Shown here: piece after piece, positions 44,838 through 52,844 of the stretch
How positions within the stretch are numbered: position 1 is the first letter of the stretch
How the letters are laid out: every line of letters starts with the position of its first letter
From: Platerodrilus igneus
Taxonomy: Eukaryota; Arthropoda; Insecta; Coleoptera; Lycidae
NCBI GenBank assembly: GCA_036346225.1
Contig: JARFIW010001088.1
Coordinates: 1,798,001 to 1,862,000, forward strand
Direction of reading: 5' to 3'
Length of the DNA stretch: 64,000 nucleotides
Notes under the pieces: model-generated
What the model was told of the DNA's origin: nothing
The model's database searches: none
What the model saw: only the letters and a program-made list of their open reading frames with translations
Translations under genes and position numbers: made by a program

Positions 44838-46047
44838 ATGGAAGGCGCAATAAGAGGGCTATTCAACAGTGTAGCGTCCGAAGATACGATTACAGAATAT
44901 GATCGTCGAACATATCACCCATATACGACAAACGCCTATGGAAACTCGGATGAAATCAATATTGTTATCCAAAAGCTGATCTTATGACTGCAACTTATGA
45001 CAGCATTATATACTTGGAAGGTACTCTTAGTCCAACAGAAGCTCAAATTAAGGATTATGCTTTCACGAATAATGCCATGTTGTTTCTTTTGAAGAAATTA
45101 GATTTACGCTGGGTGATCAGGTTATCGAAACGGTTAGATTGCCCGGAATTAACAGCACAATCAAAGGCGTTTGTTCGTATACACGCGAGCAAAGTCGTTG
45201 TATGATGCATGCAGGATGGAGTGTGGAAAATAAACCCTTACCTTTGCTTAATGAAGCTAAAGATTCTTTTGCGCTTCAATACCATTAAAGCACGTGCTTG
45301 GATTTGCCGAAGGATACAAAACACCGTTGCTCAACGTTCGACAAGAATTAACGTTGGTACGTTCAAAGTCTGATATTGATTGTTGTAAGGGTACTTCTAT
45401 ACCAAAAATTACTCTCACAAAAGTAGTATGGAAAGTACCACACGTAATGCTCAACGATGCCACAAAATTGTCTATTTACAAAGAAATTAACAAAATTCGC
45501 GAATACAAGTAGCTTTTCATGCACGTGACTTGTATACCTATCCAAGCCTACCGTCCACTACATCTTTGGTTTGGCCTGTTAAGAGTAGTACGGGTTTTCA
45601 GCGCCCTCAATGGATATTCATCACCTTTCAAACCAAAAAGCGCAACCATAAGGATGCAGATGCGTCTACATTTAATCATGCAAACGCTACAAATATAAAG
45701 GCTAATATCAACAATAGAAGATACCCGTATGAGCAGCAAAACCTTTCTTTTACCGACAACAAGTACATGGATGCTTATAATGAATATTTGAATTATCGAT
45801 CTCAATATTATGAACCGTTCGAGAGTTCGGTATGTTCTCTTCTCAGTTATGAGGAGTTTAAACAGCAGCCAATTTTTGTAATCAACTGCACCAGACAAAA
45901 TGAAAGCATCCATAATATAGTAGCAGATTTAAAATTGAAATTGAAGCATCAAAAGCATTTGAAGTTGAAACTGTTGCTTACTGCATGATTATGCATGACG
46001 TACTTATTGAATATGAACCATTTACTGGCATTATACGTAAACTTTAA
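44838..46047 (+). pseudogene. Major capsid protein (double jelly roll), frameshifted
   Basis: ATG at 44,838 (MEGAIRGLFNSVASEDTITE). Landmarks: DSIIYLEGTLSP (44,999-45,035), FTNNAMLFLLKKL, NVRQELTLVRSKSDID (45,330-45,380), KVVWKVPHVMLNDATKL, YTYPSLPSTTSLVWPVKSST (45,533-45,592), YPYEQQNLSF (45,728) and an HDVLIEYEPF end near 46,000, stop 46,045. About 400 residues, typical for Maverick major capsid. Breaks near 44,970, 45,090, 45,270, 45,515 and 45,940. Evidence that this lineage was virion-forming. Confidence 0.88.
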
Positions 46048-46060
46048 AATCGTTATTTCT

Positions 46061-46068
46061 TATAAAAG
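46061..46068 (+). promoter_or_regulatory. TATA box of the metalloproteinase gene
   Basis: TATAAAAG, 68 bp before the ATG at 46,136 and 14 bp after the end of the capsid gene; a fitting core promoter distance for a separately transcribed cargo gene. Sequence-based prediction. Confidence 0.5.
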
Positions 46069-46135
46069 ATGATTGAAATACATATGTAATATATTATTTA
46101 AATAACAGTGTTTTGTTAGTATATTATTGATAGTC

Positions 46136-47772
46136 ATGGAGGTTGTTGCTGTTCCACTCGCAGTGCTTTTAATCTTCCTTAATTTCCCCATCGGCAGGGA
46201 AGTGAGGTGTGAAGATGAAATTTACACAAACAGTGAATTTGGCTTAGAAATGGCAAACGTTTATCTAAACAAATATGGATATATTGAAACTCATAATGTT
46301 AGTGGGGCCTCTATTGAAAATCGCAAATCGATAATTAAAATGCCTTAAAAGCATTTCAAACATATTACCAACTGCCGGTTGATGGTGAACTAAATAAAGA
46401 AACTTTAAAGTTAATGTCAAAACCTAGATGTACAAATAAAGACAATATTTCTGAAGCATACAATGTACATCAAACCAAATTGACAAAGCGTGTTTTAAAT
46501 TACACAGTATTAACGAATGATTTTCGCATCTTAGCTCGGACGGTTGAAGCATTTAAAGTTTGGGCAAAACACACAAATCTTGTATTTATATACAATCCAC
46601 AGAGTTATGATATATTAATAACATTCCAACAACAAAATCATTACATGAGGGCTTCAACAAACCCTAATGAGCGGTGTAAGGATGATTTTGATGGACCTGG
46701 TGGTGGGTTAGCACATGCTTTCTTTCCATCCAGCGACGATGTTGTGTCTGAAATACACATGGATTATGATGAGTCTTGGTATATGGAACACTCAAATTCA
46801 CCACCCAGTGGATATATAAGTTATTATGAGGTGCTACTTCATGAAATTGGTCATACATTAGGGTTAAGACATTCAAATAATGTTAATGCAGTTATGTATT
46901 CATATTTAGAAAATCATCATCTTGATTTACATGAGGATGATATTGCAGGAATACAGTCCCTGTACCCACCACCATCATCAGCATCTACCACCGTTAAATC
47001 AACTACCGCTGCTTTTAAACCTAACTCCCCCAATAAGCCGACCTCACCGAACAAACTACCGCCAGACCTATGTAACATTGAAATTGAACATTTTCTAATT
47101 CTAAATAAACGCATATATATGTTTTATGAAAAATGGGTTTGGATATCAGCTCTAAATAGCACTTACATTGAACCGGCTAAGAACATAATAGATTGGCTAC
47201 CTTTTCTTCCACACACGTTTAAACGTTTAGATGCCGTATATCAGAAACCAAATGGTGATGTGGTTTTCTTTAGCAACAATCAAGTATATCTGTTGCAATT
47301 TCCTAGCATGCAGCTAGTCAATGGATGGCCTAGAGCATACACTCACTTTTACATTCCTAATCGTGTTCGGGTCAATGCGGCTGTAAATACCTATACTGGA
47401 CGTACATTGATATTTTATGGCGAAAATCAACTCATGGAATACGATGAATGTACTAAGCAACCCAAAGCACATTTTTACAATCACATGCATTTCCAGATAT
47501 TCCTTCGCATATTACAACCATTTTCGATATACCAATGGTCATCTATATTTTATCAATAAAACAAATTTCACGAATATAGTGAATTTCTAGGCAAAGTAGT
47601 TCAATCTGGCCACTTTGATCTATCCATATTTAACATTTATTGTGCAAACAAAGGATTAATGCAACAACTTTACGATGTATTGACAAAGTTATTAAAATTG
47701 GACAAACTAGTGAATTCGTACTTACAATCTAGCAGTATGTATGATAATTATGATGATGAAAGTTTATCGTAA
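46136..47772 (+). pseudogene. Matrix metalloproteinase with hemopexin domain (cargo gene)
   Basis: ATG 46,136 begins a signal peptide (MEVVAVPLAVLLIFLNFPIG), then a peptidoglycan-binding-like prodomain (YLNKYGYIE, FQTYYQLPVDGELNKETL). The cysteine switch is PRCTNKD (Cys 46,429). The catalytic domain has a GGGLAHAFFP calcium/zinc region, the zinc site HEIGHTLGLRH (46,840-46,872) and Met-turn AVMYSYL. A Thr/Pro/Ser-rich hinge (PNSPNKPTSPNKLPP) leads to a hemopexin propeller (DLCNIE; DAVYQKPNGDVVFF; AAVNTYTGRTLIFYG). Frame changes lie near 46,345 (prodomain), 47,485 and 47,570, with the tail read to 47,772. The core 46,414-47,559 is one uninterrupted 381-codon frame. Mammalian-type full domain order suggests capture from an animal host. 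It would be secreted and degrade extracellular matrix. MMPs also occur in baculoviruses and relatives. Confidence 0.93.
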
Positions 47773-47824
47773 TGTTAAAAATGTACAAAATATAATAAAA
47801 AATTAATTTTAGTTCATTTTATTT

Positions 47825-48637
47825 TTACATCACATAAAAATTTATTTGGAAAAGCAACAATAATTTCATATAAAACTTAAATTCTAAAGAATGTTGAATA
47901 AAGTAGCTGGTTCTTGATAATTTCGTAAGTGCTTGCATATTTTCCGCAACCAATTTACCTGTAGATATAATACAATCATCGTTGATTGCACCACACTGTT
48001 TGGTAAAAGAGGACGCTATGTTATCTATAAATTGATTATAGATGTAATCAATTGAAGAATCATTAATTGTAAATAAACAATCGTTAACTATGAATGCCAT
48101 TGAAAATAATTTATTAATTGCTTCCTCAGAAAACACGAGCGTAGCACTACCATTATGACTTATTCCAATATATGGAAAGTTGCTGCAGATATCGTAAATG
48201 GCATGCAGCTTTATTCCATAACCAATGGATATTTCTTGATCTCTATATTCAGGTTCCTTTTGTAGAATTAGCATATTACGAAGGAAATGTTCGCTTCTTA
48301 AACTTGAAATTTCATTCCATTCCTTAACATTAAAACATAGAAAGCTTTGTGGAGCAATAACATTAGATATTTGCACTACTGCATTTAGTTCATACCGCGT
48401 TGAAATACCAACTTCCAGTAATAAACCCAATTCCACATGTAAAAATGTTGACCATGTTGATACTAATTCCTCGCGATACTTATTAAATGCTGTAGGACGT
48501 GTTGATTTTAGTGATAATTCTGCGTTTGCATCAGCCCATGAAAAATTTGCATTATCATTTTGAATTGCATCGACCGATAAACAATTTGCATTACCACCAT
48601 TCTTATTCAAGTTTTTATTAACTGTTGCAGCATACAT
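47825..48637 (-). CDS. Unknown Maverick protein, 270 residues, intact
   Basis: Uninterrupted frame from ATG 48,637 to 47,825. No signal peptide or membrane segment. It has an Asn-rich start (NKNLNKNGGNANCLSVDAIQ) and mixed alpha/beta character, with motifs EELVSTWSTFLHVELGLLLE and SIGYGIKLHAIYDICSNFPY. I do not recognise the family. It is convergent with the metalloproteinase gene (52 bp apart) and follows the 180-residue-class gene on the same strand (58 bp gap). Being unbroken while the core genes are shifted could reflect chance or selection. Confidence 0.6.
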   Translation of the reverse strand: MYAATVNKNLNKNGGNANCLSVDAIQNDNANFSWADANAELSLKSTRPTAFNKYREELVSTWSTFLHVELGLLLEVGISTRYELNAVVQISNVIAPQSFLCFNVKEWNEISSLRSEHFLRNMLILQKEPEYRDQEISIGYGIKLHAIYDICSNFPYIGISHNGSATLVFSEEAINKLFSMAFIVNDCLFTINDSSIDYIYNQFIDNIASSFTKQCGAINDDCIISTGKLVAENMQALTKLSRTSYFIQHSLEFKFYMKLLLLFQINFYVM

Positions 48638-48695
48638 GTTTCTACTTTGAACGCAAAACTCTAACTATTTACGATGGTGGATTTTACCGGTTGAA

Positions 48696-49205
48696 TTATT
48701 GACTATAATTATTCATCCAATACTTCAGTACAATCGCATTTTCCGCTGCACAACTGAATGATGTGCAATGTCTTGCGTGATATGAACATTTTGAAGTGTT
48801 GGGGCAATTCCACTCCTTTAACTCTTGTAAAGAAGGTGGACACCCCAAAGCTTCAACATTGATGATGTTGAGGTTAGAAAATTCGGACATTACCCATGCC
48901 CGTTTTTCTAACCCCTTTACATATACATTCGTCGCTTCATTTAATATTGGACTTAATACATGTTGCAAGCATCCATAGGGCAACTCACCACACTCCCACT
49001 TAATACCATGAAAATGTTCTATTAGCCATGCATTTTGACGTTTATGGTCTAGCAATAATTCACCCCATGGATGCGGTGGTTTTAGTATGTAAGTACTTAC
49101 ATCATTTGATGATGCCAATAATGGAACAATAGCGACTTCTTTATATATGAACTTATTGTTTACAGTTTTGAACCCTTGAACATCTAACACTATTGAAGTA
49201 TTCAT
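48696..49205 (-). CDS. Maverick accessory protein, exonuclease/RNase H-like pattern, intact
   Basis: ATG at 49,205 gives 169 residues without a break. Pattern: SIVLDVQGFKTVNNKFIYKE, then KPPHPWGELLLDHKRQNAWL, HFHGIKWECGELPY, NVYVKGLEKRAWV, then CPPSLQELKEW and Cys/His residues SKCSYHARHC. A buried acidic strand (VLDVQ), a central HG.KW and a VYVKG strand recall DEDD-type RNase H-fold exonucleases, and similar proteins occur in arthropod transposons, but the catalytic acids are not all evident. Function unassigned. A TATA box lies 65 bp upstream. Confidence 0.55.
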   Translation of the reverse strand: MNTSIVLDVQGFKTVNNKFIYKEVAIVPLLASSNDVSTYILKPPHPWGELLLDHKRQNAWLIEHFHGIKWECGELPYGCLQHVLSPILNEATNVYVKGLEKRAWVMSEFSNLNIINVEALGCPPSLQELKEWNCPNTSKCSYHARHCTSFSCAAENAIVLKYWMNNYSQ

Positions 49206-49269
49206 TTTGCAATATTGACGCTGGCTGTTCAATAACAAACAGAAACTAACATCTTAACTCAATGTCTCC

Positions 49270-49281
49270 ATATATATATAT
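49270..49281 (-). promoter_or_regulatory. TATA box for the minus-strand gene pair
   Basis: TATATATATATG-type run about 65-75 bp upstream of the ATG at 49,205 on the minus strand. It could drive both minus-strand genes. Confidence 0.4.
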
Positions 49282-49795
49282 GCTTTGCAACAAGATTCCC
49301 CACATAGAAACGACGTGATTACTTTAAATTTATGCGATTGTATAATTATATACAATCCCATTATATTTAATGTATGCATTAAAACATTCCAATGTGGTTA
49401 TAAAATTATTCACGTTTTGTAGAAAACCATTAAAATTTACATTTTAATCTCATTGCAACTTTGTAACCTTGATGCTAATGAACGCTATTATTAACTTCTA
49501 TTGTTTGAGAATGACGCAAAGAAAGAATACCTGATGCTACACCTTGAATTATAAAAGTTAATACATGTAAATTCTTCAAAATTAGTATGCTAAATACAGT
49601 GTTGATGTTTCATCATGACCAAATAACTACATCAATTGAATATATATCAAACAGGATTCTGAATAGTACACGGTTGATGTGGATATAAAATTATTCATGG
49701 TTTTAGCAATAAAAATTTAAAATATAACCTTGCTTATAAGTTTATTACATTTCTAAGTATATATAATACAGTAAATTTAACCATTAACTAACAAA
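49282..49795. other. Intergenic Maverick stretch with diverged direct repeats
   Basis: No gene. The phrases (A/G)ATGTGG(T/A)TATAAAATTATTCA and the following ...AACCTTG... recur at about 49,392 and 49,677, and GATGCTACACC(T/C)TGA(A/G)TT recurs at about 49,533 and 50,246. The AT-rich TATATATAA at about 49,760-49,768 is a likely promoter for the next gene. Confidence 0.45.
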
Positions 49796-50146
49796 ATGAA
49801 ACCAACTGCAATTATATCGCCAACAAATAGAACTGGGGTGCCCTGGTTCGCAAAGCCGACAGTGAAGCGTCAAATGCTTAGACTCTTAAACCCGTAAGTA
49901 ACAAATATTTATTTGTATAAACTAATTTTCAATTTATATTTACTACTGAAAAAATTGTTATATAATAAAACTTAGGTTTATTTTTCTTATTGTTACAGTA
50001 ATATGCGATATACGGAGGTGGCAGACCGACATACGCCAGCACAAATGTCACCACCACCACCACAACCACCACAACCATGGTCCCCAGATGATGGCGAAGA
50101 TTTACTTACTTTGCTAAATGAATTTATAGAAAGAAGTATTCATTAA
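49796..50146 (+). CDS. Small spliced Maverick gene, intact
   Basis: Two exons, 49,796-49,893 and 49,999-50,146, joined across a 105-bp intron with GTAAGT donor and TTGTTACAG acceptor; the frame is kept and encodes 81 residues. The N-terminus is basic (FAKPTVKRQMLRLLNP). A polyproline stretch (MSPPPPQPPQPWSP) follows, then an acidic amphipathic end (DDGEDLLTLLNEFIERSIH). Proline-rich plus acidic hydrophobic helix is reminiscent of transcription-activation or host-factor-binding modules of small DNA viruses, but no known family or LxCxE motif is seen. It sits just inside the right terminal repeat, where early genes often lie. It is unbroken. Confidence 0.65.
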
Positions 50147-50340
50147 ATAAATATTAAAGAAACACATATTTTCTAAATGATATTGGTGCTAAGGAAAGCT
50201 ATTATTATTAAGTTATATAGTTTGAGAGTGATGTTAAAACCTTGATGCTACACCCTGAGTTGTAAAGTTAATCCATAAGCAAGAAATCCTTGATAATAGC
50301 AAGTTCAGTGTACTTGTATAAATTATTTTGGGATGATGTA

Positions 50341-51273
50341 ACCAAAAGGATATACGACATACCTGCCTTGAAATGTTTTTGCAAACACACACACACCTTA
50401 TGTTAATTAAATACATTATATTAAAAGTCGAATGTCGGTGCGATTTACATATATATTACCAGAGATTTATAATTCCAAACACGTTGTTATATTCGACTGC
50501 ATGCAGATTCTTAGTATTTTATCGTGACATTGAAATTGGAGAAGTGAACGACTTCTTTTTACAAGATTTTACCTGCAGACGTTTAAAAATTTGACCTCCA
50601 TCATATAACCATAGATTTATAATTCCAAACACGTTGTTATATTCGACTGCATGCAAATTCTTAGTATTTTATCGCGACATTGAAATTGCGAGATGTGAAC
50701 GACTTCTTTTACAAGATTTTACCTGCAAACGTTTAAAATTTGACCTCCATCATATAACATTTCGTATATTTTCTCAATTTTATTTGCTACTTCGTACAAA
50801 ACGCAGCTTATGAGGAGAGCTAAAACACTCTTTATCACTTGCACGCGTTTGCCTAATATTAAAAATTCTTCACAGCGGCGTTTTAATTTTTAGCTTAACC
50901 TACCCCAGAAAATACGAACCAACACGTGAACTCCATTTTCTACACACACAACATTTTTTAAAATTTAATATTTAATATTTAACGTCGGGAACGCTGCTAA
51001 AAAATTTCCTAAGAAAATATCTCCACCCAGCGCACGCGCACCACCCCACAACAAAAATCTAACGACCCCGCCGAACGCACACCCCAAAGACCTAACGACC
51101 CCACGACGCAACAAATTTACACACAAAGACAATTTTGTTCTCAAAGCGGCGTATACATATCTTGCTGCACGTTTTGTTTCCCAAAGCGGCTTAGCTGTTC
51201 ATATTGTTCTCGAACCGGCGTATACATATCTTGCTGTGGATCTCTGTTGCCAAACCGGCTTAGCTACCCTACT
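50341..51273 (-). repeat. Maverick right terminal inverted repeat
   Basis: About 933 bp. It is longer than the left repeat because a 150-bp unit is present twice in tandem (50,463-50,612 and 50,613-50,760), but once in the left repeat. Confidence 0.9.
50463..50760 (-). repeat. 150-bp tandem duplication in the right terminal repeat
   Basis: Two copies with about 95% identity (start AGATTTATAATTCCAAACAC at 50,463 and 50,613). The left terminal repeat has only one. Frames reading through it are not genes. Confidence 0.85.
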
Positions 51274-51279
51274 ATCACC
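51274..51279. repeat. Maverick target duplication, right
   Basis: ATCACC immediately outside the right terminal repeat. Confidence 0.95.
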
Positions 51280-51890
51280 CTTAGATAACTTCGAAATAAC
51301 TGGGATAGAGGGCGTATCACTTAGCAAGATATTCCTATAGAAATTATTGGCAACGAGGAGCGAAAGACTCTGTTATCAAGGGTATAGATGGCCAACTACG
51401 TAATGCTACTGTGAGAACAATTACTGGTTTGTTGACACGATCTGCTGTAAAATTAGCCAAGATAGACATAAAGAAGAGTTAACCTGATTGCAAGCAACTA
51501 TTCAGGTTACTGGGGAGGAGAATGTCGATAATTTGAATAAGACTTGACACATGGCTAACCAATAGCAAAATAATTTATTATAATCATGGTGCTTGTGTTA
51601 ACACGTTCACTACTCATTGGCATTGGACCATCTTCACCAGGAGCTGACTGGCGTTTTTGATAAATTGCTAAATTAAATATATAGAAAGTGGTTGAGATTG
51701 CATGGTTTGGTACCACATGTCAAGATCAGACTTACTGTCAAAGGGCCGCGGATCTGCGCTGTGAGCACTCGGGAACAAATGTTATTGGGTTATTCTATAG
51801 GACATGGATTTGCGCTTTACAATTTAGGCCATTATATGTGAAAATCAGTTCTCTATTGAATGATAAAACGAGTTTATTATTAGGGGTGGG

Positions 51891-52200
51891 CGATACGGGA
51901 TTTTGCGTATCGAATATCGATACATATTCTATATCGATATGTATCGATATATCGAATATCGATACGTATCGATACGTATCGATGCGTATCGATATGTATC
52001 GATGCGTATCGGTGCGTATCGATACATATCGATGCGTATCGATACGTATCGATGCGTATCGATGCATATCGATACGTAGCGGTATGTATAGATATATATA
52101 GCGATTTGTATCGGAACGCTTAGACGTGTAGATTAAGTATACATATCGAGACGTAGCGATACCTATCGGCACGAATCGATACGCATCTATAAATTTTTCT
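51891..52200. repeat. TCGATA-array element, copy 1
   Basis: Begins GGGGTGGGCGATACGGGATT after TA and runs into dozens of units of the 10-bp palindromic pattern GTATCGATAC. The right end lacks the mirrored terminus seen in copy 2. Frames of Tyr-Arg-Ile-Asp repeats on both strands are artefacts. Confidence 0.8.
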
Positions 52201-52340
52201 ACTCTTTCTTTGGAAATAAAATCACAAGATCGTTTTGAAATAATGTATTTACTGACAATTCGATCTTTCACTTAAGATTGTTTGTTATCAAAATAATTAA
52301 AGTTTCAAGTTTAATATTTGTGACATAAGTATGTATATAG

Positions 52341-52567
52341 GGGTGGGCGATACGGGATTTTGCGTATCGAATATCGATACATATTCTATACCGAATATCG
52401 ATACGTATCGATACGTATCGATACATATCGATACATATCGATACGTATCGATACATATCGATACATATCGAGTATCGATATATCGATATTTATTTTTTGC
52501 TGTATCGGGGGGGTCGATACGGGTGTCGTATCGATACGTATCGATATATCGATACGCCGACCCAGCC
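52341..52567. repeat. TCGATA-array element, copy 2, with inverted ends
   Basis: Starts GGGGTGGGCGATACGG and ends CGATACGCCGACCCAGCCC, both flanked by TA. So the ATCGATAC minisatellite is carried inside a small transposon-like unit with GGGNTGGGCGATA inverted ends. Confidence 0.75.
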
Positions 52568-52844
52568 CTATTTATTATTACATAACATATCAATTAAATA
52601 TAAAAAAAAATGATAATTTAAAGATTAAACTCGCAAACACATTACACGAATTAATCGTTTCTAATTCTAAAAGGCCGATAAACAAAAAAGTTTAAAAAAT
52701 AATGGAAATTAAGTAAAACGAATATTAGAAAGATGGTAAACCTATTAAAATAACAATTAATGATGATTAAAAAGGAATTAAATAAAATAACATAAAAAAA
52801 AACACCAAGCCCGGAACGAAAATAAATATAAACCACAATCAAAA

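Larger units (their letters stand above)
32653..51273. mobile_element. Maverick/Polinton (adintovirus-like) endogenous element, 18.6 kb
   Basis: The element begins AGTAGGGTAGCTAAGCCG and ends with the complement of that sequence. It is bounded by long terminal inverted repeats and a perfect 6-bp target duplication ATCACC, the diagnostic size for Mavericks. Gene order: a small OB-like protein, an unknown and PolB on plus; two accessory genes, integrase and packaging ATPase mostly on minus; PLA2, pX-like, protease, minor and major capsid and a metalloproteinase on plus; two unknowns on minus; a small spliced gene on plus. Most core genes carry one or more frameshifts. The set is that of a transposon which can also form virions; no fusogen or envelope glycoprotein was found. 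Confidence 0.95.

Noticed and set aside
50373..50594. 73-codon open frame in the right terminal repeat
   Set aside because: It spans terminal-repeat sequence and the tandem duplication, has no motif and no counterpart frame in the left repeat.
32653..51273. Idea that this is a free contaminating virus genome
   Set aside because: A target-site duplication and host transposon sequence on both sides show that it is integrated.
32653..51273. Search for a fusogen or envelope glycoprotein in the Maverick
   Set aside because: No frame with signal peptide, long ectodomain and C-terminal anchor; the only secreted-type protein is the metalloproteinase.
51795..52695. Open frames rich in Tyr-Arg-Ile-Asp repeats on both strands
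   Set aside because: They are translations of the self-complementary TATCGATACG array.
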